Shown here in pieces: positions 52,500 through 62,130 of a DNA stretch of 64,000 bases. The position numbers and the translations under genes are program-made. Below the pieces are notes generated by a model. It saw only the letters and a program-made list of their open reading frames with translations, was not told the DNA's origin and made no database searches. Each line of letters starts with the position of its first letter. Positions within the stretch are counted from its first letter, which is position 1. This stretch comes from Thermoleophilia bacterium (lineage in GTDB: Bacteria > Actinomycetota > Thermoleophilia > Solirubrobacterales > 70-9): NCBI GenBank assembly GCA_016650125.1, contig JAENWT010000010.1, positions 52,191-116,190 of the forward strand. The letters are read 5' to 3'.

Positions 52500-53886
52500 G
52501 CAGGCCGCGCTCGGGCCAGCCTTCGGGGCCGGTGCTGCCGGCCGCGTACTCCCCGAGCGGCACTTCGTCGTTTCGCCAAGCGTCCTGCACCGGCTCGATT
52601 ATCCGCCAGCAGTCCGCGGCCGTGTCGCCCCGGACGGAAAGCGTCGGGTCGCCTTCCAGCACTCCCTTCAGCACCTGTCCGTATTCGGGCAGCTCCCCGG
52701 CGCCGAATTGCGCCTCCAGGGTCACCGGGTCGAGTTCGAGCGGGTCGCCCGGACCGTTGATGTTGAGGTCGAGACGGAGCTTGTCGGCGCCGAAGCCGAG
52801 GCCGATGCGCAAGCGATCGGGCTCATCCGTGCCCTTCAGGCCGACAGGCGTCCATGACGGCTGCTTGAAGGTGACGACGGCCTCCTTGCGCGGCTCGCTC
52901 ATCCCCTTGCCGGAGCGCACCCGGAACGGCACGCCGGCCCAGCGCCAGGTGTCGATCGCGAGCACCAGCTCGGCGAACGTCTCGGTTTTCCTGGCCGGAT
53001 CGATGCCTTCTTCATCGGCGTAGGCAGGAAGTTGGCGGCCGTTAAGCTCGCCCGCCGTGTAGCGGGCCCGCCGGCTGAAGTGCACCGGATCGTCATTCCA
53101 GATCCTGGTCGCGCGCAGGATCTGGGAAGTGCTGTCGCGGAAGTTCCTGGCCTGCATGCTGGGCGGGGCCTCCATCGCCATGATCGAAAGCACCTGGAGC
53201 AGGTGGCTCTGGATCATGTCGACCATCGCACCGGCCCAGTCGTAATACCCGGCCCGGCCTTCCAGCCCGAGGTCCTCGTCCCAGACGATGTCCACGCTCT
53301 CGACGTCGTTCGAGTTGAGCACGGGCTCGAGGATGCGGTTGGCGAAACGCAGGCCGACGATGTTCAGCACCGTCGAGAGGCCGAGGAAGTGGTCGACCCG
53401 GTGCACCCGGTCCTCCGGGACCAGCTCGGTCAGGAGCCGGTTGAGGGCTTCGGCGCTCTCGGCGTCGGTGCCGAACGGCTTTTCGAGCACCACGCGGAGG
53501 CCTTCGGGCAACTCAATCCCGGCGAGCGCGTGACAGGCCTTCACCGTGACCGGCGGCGGCAGGGCGAAGTAGATGGTCACCTGCCCGACGCAGACCTCGA
53601 GCAGCTTGCGCAGGTCGTCGCCGTCGGTGACGTCGGCTTTCAGGTAGATCGCGTTCGCCGCGACCTGATCCACCCGCGGGCCGGTCGCCTCGCCAGCGGC
53701 GAAGGACTTCGCGGCCGTGGTCCGCCAGCGCTCGTCGTCCCAGTCGTCCATTCCGCTGCCGACCAGGAGCAGTTCGCGATCGGGCTCATCGGACAACAGG
53801 GCGCCGAGGCCCGGCAGCAGAAGGCGGGCGGTGAGGTCGCCGCTCGCGCCGAGGATGAGCAGCGTCTGCTCGGGGGATGAGGTCAT
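52489..53886 (-). CDS. zwf: Glucose-6-phosphate 1-dehydrogenase
   Basis: 465 residues. NADP-binding LILGASGDLTARLLLPGL at the N-terminus, VVLEKPFGTD (substrate phosphate loop), active-site RVDHFLGLSTVLNI (canonical RIDHYLGK; Tyr to Phe and Lys to Leu here), and VPFRVRSGKGM. The changed active-site residues suggest either altered efficiency or a paralog; normal DHYLGK is usual, so enzymatic identity is likely but not certain. Catalyses the first step of the oxidative pentose phosphate pathway. Its start overlaps the epimerase stop (ATGA), so the two are co-transcribed. Confidence 0.85.
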   Translation of the reverse strand: MTSSPEQTLLILGASGDLTARLLLPGLGALLSDEPDRELLLVGSGMDDWDDERWRTTAAKSFAAGEATGPRVDQVAANAIYLKADVTDGDDLRKLLEVCVGQVTIYFALPPPVTVKACHALAGIELPEGLRVVLEKPFGTDAESAEALNRLLTELVPEDRVHRVDHFLGLSTVLNIVGLRFANRILEPVLNSNDVESVDIVWDEDLGLEGRAGYYDWAGAMVDMIQSHLLQVLSIMAMEAPPSMQARNFRDSTSQILRATRIWNDDPVHFSRRARYTAGELNGRQLPAYADEEGIDPARKTETFAELVLAIDTWRWAGVPFRVRSGKGMSEPRKEAVVTFKQPSWTPVGLKGTDEPDRLRIGLGFGADKLRLDLNINGPGDPLELDPVTLEAQFGAGELPEYGQVLKGVLEGDPTLSVRGDTAADCWRIIEPVQDAWRNDEVPLGEYAAGSTGPEGWPERGLPTD

Positions 53887-54797
53887 CTCAGCAGTGCTCC
53901 CCAGACCGTGGTCGCCGATCCGCCGGGCTCCAGCCGGAGCAGCCCCTCGCCGCTGTTGAACCCGTTCGGCGCGCAGGTCATCGGCTCCGTGCCGAGCCCG
54001 CGTCGGGCCCGGTCGGGGTGGAGGGTGTCGCCGGTATAGGTCTCCATGATTGGAAAGCTCTCGTCGACCCAGATCTCCGCCGAGGCTCCATCCGTTCCGC
54101 CGAGCCGGGTCCAGGCGCGTCCCGCGGCATCCCGTTCGAGGTCGGTGAAAGCGAAGTCGATCTCGGTGGTGCCGAGCCGCCTTGGCTCGAGGAAGTCGAA
54201 GGGCGTTCCTGCCACCGGTTCCTTGCCGGTGGGCAGCTGGCGCACCGGGTCGGTGTCGATGCGGGTTCGGCCGGAGAGCTGAAGGGTGCAGTCATCGATC
54301 AGTCCCGAGCCGGGGGAGAGGTAGGGGTGCTGGCCGTGACCGTAGGGGCAGGCCTTGTCGCCGGTGTTCTCCGCGGTGGCGGTAACCCTCAGCCCTTCTT
54401 CGTCGAGGGAATACTCGATGCTGAAGTCGAGGTGGAACGGATATCCCGGCATCGGGTGAAGGCGAGCGGACATGATCACGCGGTCGACCTCGCGTTCGGT
54501 CGCCTGCCAGGGTCGCCACAGGAAGAAGCCGTGGATCGCGTTGTTCTTCGACGGTTCGGTGAGATCCACCTGGTATTCGATTCCGTCAAACCGGTATCTA
54601 CCGTCGGCCATCCGGTTGGGCCAGGGGATGAGCGGAGCCCCGTGGGCCCCGTCGCACATCTCGGCTGCGGGGAACGGTTCAAGCACTGCTCGACCATTGA
54701 CTTCGTACTCTCGTATACCGCCCCCGACCTCGACGATGGTCGCCCGCTGGTCGCCGGAGGTGATCTCAATCTGGTCGCCGGAGGGGGGAGCTGTCAC
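53883..54797 (-). CDS. Aldose 1-epimerase (galactose mutarotase family)
   Basis: 304 residues from GTG 54797. GalM fold: VEVGGGIREYEVNGRAVLEP, GAPLIPWPNRMADGRYRFDG (substrate-binding NR), NNAIHGFFLWRPW (His), PYGHGQHPYLSPG with the catalytic His, and GTEPMTCAPNGFNSGE with the catalytic Glu region. Interconverts anomers of glucose-type sugars, matching its linkage to glucose-6-phosphate dehydrogenase. Confidence 0.88.
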   Translation of the reverse strand: MTAPPSGDQIEITSGDQRATIVEVGGGIREYEVNGRAVLEPFPAAEMCDGAHGAPLIPWPNRMADGRYRFDGIEYQVDLTEPSKNNAIHGFFLWRPWQATEREVDRVIMSARLHPMPGYPFHLDFSIEYSLDEEGLRVTATAENTGDKACPYGHGQHPYLSPGSGLIDDCTLQLSGRTRIDTDPVRQLPTGKEPVAGTPFDFLEPRRLGTTEIDFAFTDLERDAAGRAWTRLGGTDGASAEIWVDESFPIMETYTGDTLHPDRARRGLGTEPMTCAPNGFNSGEGLLRLEPGGSATTVWGALLR

Positions 54798-54853
54798 GCG
54801 CTCGATCCTATCGCTCCTGAAACGCGGCCCCGGCGGTCAGGGCTACCAACGGC

Positions 54854-56296
54854 TCAGCGCTGGGGCACTCGCCGGAAGATGTCGATGGCGTTGCTGTCGT
54901 ATGCAGTCGCATAGACGTGCCGGCCGTTCCCGCTGACGACGACCGAACTCGCTCCGGCGAGCTTGCGTCCGGGTGCGCACTTGGCGATCGACTGAACAGT
55001 GAGACAGCCGCCGCTGCCGGCCTTCTGGAAGATGGTGCCGGTTCTCCGGTCGCGGTTCATGACTGCGATCGCACCCGAGGAGAAGGCGGTCACGTAGACA
55101 TTCGATCCGTCGGGGGACAGGGCGAGGCCTTCGGGTGCGCGGAGCGCCCTGCCGGGTGAGCAGCCGCTGCCCCCGAGCCAGAGTACGCAGCCGGATTTTC
55201 CGGGGAGCTGGAAAAGCGACCCGGAGCTGGCCGTGCGCGAGAACGCGGTCAAGCTGGAGCTGATCAGGGACGTCACGTAGACATCGTTGTCATCGGGGCT
55301 GACCGCAACTGCGTTTGCACCGTCGACCTGGTGCCCGGTGGTGCATCCGCTCAGCGCGGTTTCGACGATGCAGCCGGAGCCGTCGGTCGCCTGAGTCAAG
55401 GCACCCGTACCCATATCCCGCGTGAACGACAGGACGGCATTCGAAACGGCCGTGGCGACGTAGACGTTCTCGCCATCGCCGCTGACGGCCATACCCTCCG
55501 GAGAGTTGAGAGCCAGGCCCTGGGCGCAGCCGCTGGTCGCGACGTTGGTGATGCAGCCCGTCTCATCGGCCGGCTGGGTCAAAGCACCCGATGCCTTGCG
55601 GTCGAAAACCGCGATCGCATTGCCGAAGAACGAACCGACGTAGACGTTGTCCCCGTCGGGGCTGATCGTGATCACGTCGGGACCGTCGAGGGCCCGGCCG
55701 CTCACGCACCCGGGTATCGCCACTCCGGCGATGCAGCCGGCCGTGGGGGGTAGCTGGGTCAGGGCACCGGTCGAGCGATTGCGGCGGAAGGCGGTGACCG
55801 AGCCGCTGCCACGTGACGTCGCGTAGACGTTGTGGCCGTCTGGGCTCACCGCGAGCGAATTCGGTCCTTTGAGCCCGATCGCCTTTGCGCAGCCATCGGC
55901 GCCCTTCGCCGCGACGCAGCCGCCCTTGCCACCGGGCTGGGTCAAGGCGCCGGTCCGCCGGTTGCGGCTGAAGATGGCGATCGCGCTGCTTCCGGAAGAG
56001 GCGACGTAGAGGTTTCGGCCGTTGGGACTGAGGTCAATCGCCCGCGACCCCATGAATGGCCCGGGACCCTGGATCGCGCGCGCGGATCCGCAGCGTCCCC
56101 GGGGCTTCGAGCGGTCGACCAGGCAGCCGCGGGTTCCGCGTAGTTGGACCAGGCTGCCCTTTGAAAGGGTTGGCTTGCCGGACTGGGCAGCCGTTGCTCC
56201 GGATGCGCCGGCTGGCAGCATGGACGCGCAGGTCATCAGAGCGAGCAGACCCAGAGCGGTCACGAAAGCCCGGGATGGCCGGGTGGACGTACTCAA
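54854..56296 (-). CDS. Secreted seven-bladed lactonase-type beta-propeller protein
   Basis: 480 residues with a signal peptide (FVTALGLLALMTCASMLPAG). Seven repeats of about 55 residues of the form LSPDGxNVYV...AIxxFxR...TGxLTQ, each with a Cys pair such as GCVAAKGADGC, GCIAGVAIPGC and GCIVETALSGC. I count seven pairs, consistent with a disulfide-stabilised seven-blade propeller. The family is frequent in Solirubrobacterales; lactonase activity is unproven. The IS21 left end is only 52 bases upstream of the start, so its native promoter may be displaced. Confidence 0.85.
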   Translation of the reverse strand: MSTSTRPSRAFVTALGLLALMTCASMLPAGASGATAAQSGKPTLSKGSLVQLRGTRGCLVDRSKPRGRCGSARAIQGPGPFMGSRAIDLSPNGRNLYVASSGSSAIAIFSRNRRTGALTQPGGKGGCVAAKGADGCAKAIGLKGPNSLAVSPDGHNVYATSRGSGSVTAFRRNRSTGALTQLPPTAGCIAGVAIPGCVSGRALDGPDVITISPDGDNVYVGSFFGNAIAVFDRKASGALTQPADETGCITNVATSGCAQGLALNSPEGMAVSGDGENVYVATAVSNAVLSFTRDMGTGALTQATDGSGCIVETALSGCTTGHQVDGANAVAVSPDDNDVYVTSLISSSLTAFSRTASSGSLFQLPGKSGCVLWLGGSGCSPGRALRAPEGLALSPDGSNVYVTAFSSGAIAVMNRDRRTGTIFQKAGSGGCLTVQSIAKCAPGRKLAGASSVVVSGNGRHVYATAYDSNAIDIFRRVPQR

Positions 56297-56434
56297 GCCC
56301 GGGACCGCCGCTTCAGTGTCAGCACCGCCTGAATACTACCCCATCTCGCCGGTTGAAAACTGACCCCGGCCGCCATGGCGAGAGGCGACCGGGCACCCTG
56401 ACCCGACACCTCGATCGAGTCAGGAGAAAAGTGG

Positions 56435-57628
56435 GTGCTAGACGTGGAGAAGTGGGCGGAGCTGAGAAGAAGACATCTGGTCGACGGAGTCTCGCTGAAG
56501 AGACTGGCCAGGGAGACGGGCCTTTCCCGAAACACAGTCAGAAAGGCGATCCGGGCGGATAGCCCACCGACCTACACCCGCCCCAAAAGACCCTCGAAGC
56601 TCGATCCCTTCCTCGAGCAGATCAGCGAGCTGCTGAAAGATGATACGAAGATCCCCTCGCAGGTGATCGGCAACCGGATCACCGAGGCCGGCTACACCGG
56701 ACGACAGACGATCCTCGACGACCTGGTTCGCGAACTCAGGCCGGTCCATGCCCCATCCAGAAGGTTTCAGCGAACCACCTACCTTCCCGGCGAGATCTGC
56801 CAGTTCGACATCTGGCGTCCCGGCGAAGAGATCCCGGTCGGCCACGCCGAAACCCGCGAAGGCTACGTCGTGGTCTGCTGCCTTGGCTATTCAAGAGCCG
56901 GTGCCGGCGCACTCGTGTTCTCGAAAACAGCCACCGACCTCACCTGGGGCATGGCCCGCTGCCTGAAAAAGCTGGGGGCTTTGCCAAAGACCTTGGTCTG
57001 GGACCGCGAAGGATCCCTTCATGGCGGAGAGGGCAGGCCGAGCGCGGAGTTCGCGGCCTTTTGCGGCTCGGTTGGCGTCGGCTGGCACTTTTGCGAAGCG
57101 GCGGATCCGCAGGCAAAGGGAGTAGTTGAGCGGCTTCAGGGCTATATCGAGACTTCCTATGAGCCCGCCCGGATCTATGCCAACCACCTTGATTACCAGG
57201 ATCAGCTCGACAACTGGTTTGACAGCAAAGCAAACGCCCGCATACACCGCGAGCTTAGGGAGGTGCCAGCCGAGCGGCTGATCATCGAGCATGAATCTAT
57301 GAGGCCCCTGCCCGAGTCGCTTTTCCCGGACCCGAAGAGCTGGGTGATCCGGGTTCCGGCCCAGCCATTCTTTCGCTTTGACACCAACGATTACTCACTT
57401 GATCCGCGCTTTGCCGGCAGAAGGGTCGAGGTCAAAGCCTCCCAGCGCGAACTGGTCGCCAGAGTCCTCGACACCGGCGAAATCGCCGCCCACCACAGGC
57501 GGCGCTTCGCCCGCCACCTGACCCTCACCGACCCGCTTCACGAGAAGCTGCTTCGAAAGCGAGAGCTCCGGGAGCCGGAGGTCGAGATCCGTCCGCTTGA
57601 CCGCTACGACGCCCTGATTCCGAGATGA
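56435..57628 (+). CDS. istA: IS21 transposase IstA
   Basis: 397 residues from GTG 56435. Helix-turn-helix (GVSLKRLARETGLSRNTVRK), integrase core with Asp in CQFDIWRPGEEIPVG, second Asp in LVWDREGSLHGG and Glu in KGVVERLQGYIE, then a C-terminal beta domain (RFDTNDYSLDPRFAGRRVEV). Apparently intact. Its stop overlaps istB by ATGA. Confidence 0.92.
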   Translation: MLDVEKWAELRRRHLVDGVSLKRLARETGLSRNTVRKAIRADSPPTYTRPKRPSKLDPFLEQISELLKDDTKIPSQVIGNRITEAGYTGRQTILDDLVRELRPVHAPSRRFQRTTYLPGEICQFDIWRPGEEIPVGHAETREGYVVVCCLGYSRAGAGALVFSKTATDLTWGMARCLKKLGALPKTLVWDREGSLHGGEGRPSAEFAAFCGSVGVGWHFCEAADPQAKGVVERLQGYIETSYEPARIYANHLDYQDQLDNWFDSKANARIHRELREVPAERLIIEHESMRPLPESLFPDPKSWVIRVPAQPFFRFDTNDYSLDPRFAGRRVEVKASQRELVARVLDTGEIAAHHRRRFARHLTLTDPLHEKLLRKRELREPEVEIRPLDRYDALIPR

Positions 57629-58386
57629 GCAAGACCTCGGAGCCCACCCATCTGTTTCGAAGCCTCAAGGCACCGGCCGCGGCCAGGGCTTTGCCTAAGC
57701 TCGCCGAACGGGCCCGGGAAGAATCATGGTCTTTTGAGCGCTTCGCCGAAGCACTCCTATCGACCGAGGTCGGGGCCCGGGAATCCCACGGCGGCGAGAA
57801 CCGGATCAAGGCTGCCCGCTTCCCGGCCAGAAAGTCGCTTGAGGAGTTCGACTTCACCTTCCAGAGATCGGTCAAACGCCAGATCGTCGAGCACCTCGGC
57901 CAGCTCGATTTCCTCCACGGCAAAGAGAACGTGGTGATGCTCGGACCGCCCGGAACCGGCAAGACCCATCTGGCGATCGCACTCGGGATCAGGGCCTGCC
58001 TTGCCGGCCAGCGGGTTCAGTTTGCGAGCGCGACCGAATGGGTCGCCCGGCTTGGAGAGGCAAAGCGCCTCGGCAGCCTCGAAGCCGAACTCAACCGGCT
58101 CGGGCGGGTCCCGCTCTTGATCGTCGACGAGGTCGGCTACATCCCGTTTGACCCCGAGGCGGCGAATTTGATGTTCTCGCTGGTCTCGGCCCGCTACGAG
58201 CGGGCTTCGATGATCGTTACCTCGAACAAGCCATTCAGTTCATGGGGCGAGATCTTCGGTGATGAGGTGACCGCGGCGGCGATGATCGACCGGCTGGTTC
58301 ACCACTCCGAGATTCTCGGACTCAAAGGCGACAGCTACCGACTGCGTGACAAGGACCTCGGCCGCCCGGCCCCGACTCCCGACTGA
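57625..58386 (+). CDS. istB: IS21 ATP-binding helper protein IstB
   Basis: 253 residues, AAA+ ATPase: Walker A LGPPGTGKTHLAIALG (~112-127), Walker B LLIVDEVGYIPFD, sensor ASMIVTSNKPFSSWGEIFGD and AMIDRLVHHSEIL. It assists IstA in target selection. Apparently intact, so this is the one element in the window that may still move. Confidence 0.92.
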   Translation: MSKTSEPTHLFRSLKAPAAARALPKLAERAREESWSFERFAEALLSTEVGARESHGGENRIKAARFPARKSLEEFDFTFQRSVKRQIVEHLGQLDFLHGKENVVMLGPPGTGKTHLAIALGIRACLAGQRVQFASATEWVARLGEAKRLGSLEAELNRLGRVPLLIVDEVGYIPFDPEAANLMFSLVSARYERASMIVTSNKPFSSWGEIFGDEVTAAAMIDRLVHHSEILGLKGDSYRLRDKDLGRPAPTPD

Positions 58387-58442
58387 ACAGCCCCGCCTGC
58401 CCCGCCCTCGCCTACGGCTCGGCCGGTCAGGCGGGGCTGTTC
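58385..58442 (+). terminator. Long 15-bp inverted repeat after istB
   Basis: GAACAGCCCCGCCTG and CAGGCGGGGCTGTTC are perfect complements around about 28 bases, starting on the istB stop codon. No T-tract follows; it could act as a terminator for transcription from either side or protect the mRNA end. Confidence 0.55.
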
Positions 58443-58490
58443 ACCGGTGGCCCACCTTTCAACCGGCACTCACCTCAGGGGGGTCAGTTT

Positions 58491-60398
58491 TCAACCGGTG
58501 AAAAGGGGTTCGTTTTCAACCGGCCTTGACAGCTTCAGCTTGAGGCGCCGTACGTCGGTCGTCGTGGTCCCGCCGTTCGGCAGGAAGGTGGTGGTCACTC
58601 TCAGCGTTGCCGACTTCCTGCGTGCCTCCTGTAGCTCTCGCCGGTCGAGCGGGTTGCGCACGCTGGTCTTGCCGCTGCCCAGGATCGTCCGCGTCTTCTC
58701 CCCCAGCGTCACCCGCTTGCCCTCGATCTCCGCCGTGACCTTCTGGACCACTTTGCCGCGGCCGGGCACCCGGATCCGGGTTTCGACAGCCGAGCCGTCG
58801 ATTCGGCAGGAGCGGACGGAGAACGCCTGGTGGGGCAGGGGCTGAAGCCTGGTGCGCTCCACCTTCGCCAGCTTCTTCTTCAGGCGCTGGAACTGGAGCT
58901 GCTGGAATTTGTTGCGACGGTGTCCCGGGGCGGCGAGGTTCCGCCGCTCGTTGGGGTCGTGACGCAGGTGGTAGAGCTCCCACTGGGCCGGCACCTCGCG
59001 ATCGGCGTCGTAGTACTTGGCGATCTTCCAGTTCTTCTCGCGGATGGCGACCACGTGCTGCGGGGCCTGGACATAAGGTCCGGTCGACTGGCCGGCCTGG
59101 TAGTCGTCATAGGTGAAAGCGACGTAGTCCTGGACCGGCTTCTTCGACTTGCCCAGCACGAGTTTCGAGTAGTCCTTGCCCTGCCACTTGGCCCGGCCGG
59201 ATCGTGGCACGTCGAAGAGATTGGCCAGGGTCGGCAGCAGGTCGACGTGGGAGACCATCGCGTCGCAGGTGGTTCCCTGCGGCAGGACGTCCGGGTTCGA
59301 AAAGACCATCGGTATGCGCAGCGTCTCTTCGTAGGCATTGAAGTTCTTCTGCCTCATCGTTCCGTGAGCGGTCCCCATCTCGCCGTGGTCGGAAGTACGG
59401 ATGACCACCGTGTCGTCGGTGAGCCCGGTCGAGTCGAGCGTGTTCATCACCTCGACCAGGTAGTTGTCCACATAAATCATCAAGTTTCCGTAGAAGTTGA
59501 TGTAGTCGAGTTTGCGCTGCTTGGTCCCGAGCACTCCGGTGAGGTTGAAGATCTTCTTGAAGTTCTGCTGGGCGTCGGGCTTGGTCGAGAGGTCTTCGTC
59601 GACGGTCGGCGGCAGGTCGATGTCGCCTACGAGCCAGGAATCGTCGTAGCCACCGTTGATGTAGTTCCGCGGGTAGAGCAACACGTCGTGGGGGTTGACC
59701 AGGGAAATGATCAGGCAGAACGGCTGATCATTCGAGGCGGCGGTGGTCAGGTATTGCAGGATGCCTTCGTCGCCGGACTCGGGTGCGCCTTCGCTGTCCA
59801 TGAAGCGGCCGTCGTTGTCGGTCGTGCCGCCGCCTTCCTGCCCGATGCTCTGGTCGGCGCCGGCGTCCGGCGGGTTCCAGCGGGTGAAGCCATAAGGAAG
59901 GATGTCCTCCGACACGAAATCACCATCCGGGTCGGACGGCTTGCTCATGTGCCACTTGCCTTTGTAGACGACTTCGTAGCCGGCCGAAGACATGACCGTG
60001 GCCAGGTTGTTCATGTTCCGCGGCAGCTCGACCTGCGGGTATTGAGGGGCCGGCATGTCTTCTTCCAGCGTGTACTTGACCCCGTGTTGCGCCGGGAAGT
60101 TCCCGGTGAAAAGCGAAGCCCGTGAAGGCGAGCACATGCAGGCGCTACAAAAGGCGTTGTCGAAAGTGACGCCGTTCTCCTGGAGCCGGGTGAGTCCGGG
60201 AAGGTTCTCCTGGGACCAGCCCTCCGGGAAGTGCTGGATGGCCCGGTCCTGATCGGTGATGAAGATGATCAGGTTCTTGCCGGCGACCGGACTGGCCGGA
60301 TCGGCGGCACCGGCGGCCCTTGCCAGGACTCCGCCGCCGAGAGCAAGGGCCGGCGCGGCGGCAGCCACCTTCTTCAGAACCTCGCGTCTGGTGATCAT
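58491..60398 (-). CDS. Tat-exported sulfatase with C-terminus overwritten by IS21
   Basis: 635 residues. Twin-arginine-type leader (MITRREVLKKVAAAAPALAL) then a formylglycine sulfatase: metal-binding FITDQDRA, C89-S-P-S-R-A-S-L-F-T-G whose Cys89 would become formylglycine, YKGKWHMSK, TSDHGEMGTAHG and FSNPDVLPQG. It would hydrolyse sulfate esters outside the membrane. The last ten residues (PVENEPLFTG) and the stop are read from the IS21 end repeats, so the native C-terminus is lost; the catalytic core is unaffected. No formylglycine-generating enzyme is in the window. Confidence 0.85.
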   Translation of the reverse strand: MITRREVLKKVAAAAPALALGGGVLARAAGAADPASPVAGKNLIIFITDQDRAIQHFPEGWSQENLPGLTRLQENGVTFDNAFCSACMCSPSRASLFTGNFPAQHGVKYTLEEDMPAPQYPQVELPRNMNNLATVMSSAGYEVVYKGKWHMSKPSDPDGDFVSEDILPYGFTRWNPPDAGADQSIGQEGGGTTDNDGRFMDSEGAPESGDEGILQYLTTAASNDQPFCLIISLVNPHDVLLYPRNYINGGYDDSWLVGDIDLPPTVDEDLSTKPDAQQNFKKIFNLTGVLGTKQRKLDYINFYGNLMIYVDNYLVEVMNTLDSTGLTDDTVVIRTSDHGEMGTAHGTMRQKNFNAYEETLRIPMVFSNPDVLPQGTTCDAMVSHVDLLPTLANLFDVPRSGRAKWQGKDYSKLVLGKSKKPVQDYVAFTYDDYQAGQSTGPYVQAPQHVVAIREKNWKIAKYYDADREVPAQWELYHLRHDPNERRNLAAPGHRRNKFQQLQFQRLKKKLAKVERTRLQPLPHQAFSVRSCRIDGSAVETRIRVPGRGKVVQKVTAEIEGKRVTLGEKTRTILGSGKTSVRNPLDRRELQEARRKSATLRVTTTFLPNGGTTTTDVRRLKLKLSRPVENEPLFTG

Positions 60399-60555
60399 TT
60401 TGCCTCCGCTCGTCGAACTTCGTTGTGAACAAAGCTAGACGATCCCGCGCGTCGCCGTCCGCCGGTAGCGAAATCCCCGGCTCCAGTCGAGTAGCCGCGA
60501 TACAGCTGAAGTATAGTTCATGAGATAAGGTTCAAGAGGTGTATTATGGGAGCCT
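60399..60555. other. Divergent intergenic region
   Basis: About 157 bases between the sulfatase and the PAS-EAL gene. A relatively A/T-rich patch (GAAGTATAGTTCATGAGATA near 60510) may hold the promoter of the c-di-GMP genes; no consensus pair is certain. Confidence 0.35.
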
Positions 60556-62123
60556 GTGAATGGAGCGACTCCTGAACCTGGCGGGTTACTCGATGCCCGG
60601 CGTCTCAGCCGGGAGATACTCGACGCAGTCCCGGGCGGCATCGTTTTTGTCCTCGATCTCGACATGCGAATCGTCCTTGCCGAAGGAAAAGAACTCGTCG
60701 TACGTGGCTACGACCCGGACAACGTGGTCGGTCGGCTGTTCTCTGAAGTCGTCGCGCCGGAAATTCTGGCAGGGGTGGAGGAGCACTATCGCGCCGCCCT
60801 GACCGGCGAGACGGTCCGCTTCGACACCCTCCGTGGCGGGACTTCATACTCGGTCACCGTTTCTCCGCTCACTGATGACGGCAAGGTCGTCGGCGCGATT
60901 TCCGTCGCCCACAGCATCTCCGAGCAACGGCGGCTCGAATCGGTGGTGAGCGACCAGAACGCCGAGGCCCGGCAGTCGGAACTGGACCTGATGGCCAGTG
61001 AACGTGAACTTCGGCTCATCCTCGACAACATCCCGGACGCGGTCTCGGTTCAGGGCCGTGACTACCGGTACCGCCTGATCAATGACGCCTTCGCGGAGCG
61101 GTTCGGCGTCGCCCGCGAAGACGTGCTCGGCCATCGCGACGAAGAGGTGCTCTCACCGGAGGCGATCGCCCAGGATCGTGCCAGCCACGCAAAGGTCCTG
61201 CGCACCGGTTCGCGGGTCCAGCAGGAAGAGATCGTGCCGGTCGGCGGAGAAGATCACATCTTCCAGACGATCAAGTTCCCCTTGCGCGACGGCAACGGGG
61301 AGATTTACGCGGTCTGCGGGGTCTTCAACGACATCACCGATCGCAAGCGCCGTGAACGCGAGCTCCAGGACCGCCTGGACTGGACCGAGCGCATCCATTC
61401 GAGCCTCGCGCAGGAGCGGCTCGTGCTCTACGGCCAGCCGATCATGAACCTGGCCACCGGGAGGTCGAGCAGGCCGAGCTCCTCGTGCGGATGAAGCACC
61501 ACCAGAACCCGCACGTGCTGGTCCCGCCGGAGGACTTCCTGCCGGCGGCAGAACGGCTCAACCTGATTTCCCTGATCGACCAGTGGGTAGTCAGCCAGGC
61601 GATCGAAATTGCCCACCTCCACCGCGTGGAGATCAACCTCTCCGGCGTGACCATCTCCGACCCGGAACAGGTGGCGACGATCGAGAAGAAGGTCGCCGAA
61701 AGCAGCGCACCCCGGGAGAACATCATCTTCGAAATCACCGAGACAGCGGTCGCCGAGAACCTGGCCTTGGCCCGGCACTTCGCTGAACGACTGCGCCATA
61801 TCGGCTGCCTCTTCGCCCTCGACGATTTCGGGGTCGGTTTCGGCACCTTCACGTACCTGAAGTACCTGCCGGTCGACTATCTGAAGATCGACATCGAGTT
61901 CGTCAGGGACCTGGTCCAGGACGAGACCAACCGGCAGATCGTCAGTTCGATCGTCGGCGCCGCCCAGCTTTTTGGAATGAAGACGATTGCCGAGGGCGTC
62001 GAGGACCAGGCGACCCTGGACGCGTTGATCGAAATGGACATCGACTACGCGCAGGGCTACTGGGTCGGCCGCCCCATTCCGACCACTGAACTCTGGGCCG
62101 AAACCGCTTTATCGAACCAATGA
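60556..62123 (+). pseudogene. PAS-PAS-EAL c-di-GMP phosphodiesterase-like protein, frameshifted
   Basis: GTG 60556. Two PAS domains (EILDAVPGGIVFVLDLDMRI to ~125; LILDNIPDAVSVQGRDYRYR to ~255, ending VFNDITDRK), then an EAL domain starting WTERIHSSLAQERLVLYGQP. After NLATG the frame is lost: the G-run at 61459-61461 has three bases where four would continue into VEQAELLVRMKHHQNP. The remainder (61485-62123) has INLSG, EITETAV, LDDFGVGFGTF, LKIDIEFV and AEGVED. The EAL signature is degenerate (AELLVR). Restoring one G gives a ~522-residue protein, so a sequence error is possible. Confidence 0.8.
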
Positions 62124-62130
62124 GGAGAAC

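Larger units (their letters stand above)
56348..58524 (+). mobile_element. IS21-family insertion sequence
   Basis: About 2.18 kb with istA and istB genes. The left end begins GCCGGTTGAAAACTGACCCC at 56348; the right side has its inverted copy near 58479-58498 and a further GTTTTCAACCGGC at 58512-58524, plus CTTTCAACCGGC near 58457, the multiple end repeats typical of IS21. The exact outer right end is taken as 58524. No clear target duplication. Confidence 0.85.

Noticed and set aside
48845..54797. Acyl-CoA dehydrogenase to epimerase region as a novel system
   Set aside because: All are ordinary metabolic genes with standard motifs and mixed orientation; no shared pathway is evident beyond the zwf-epimerase pair.
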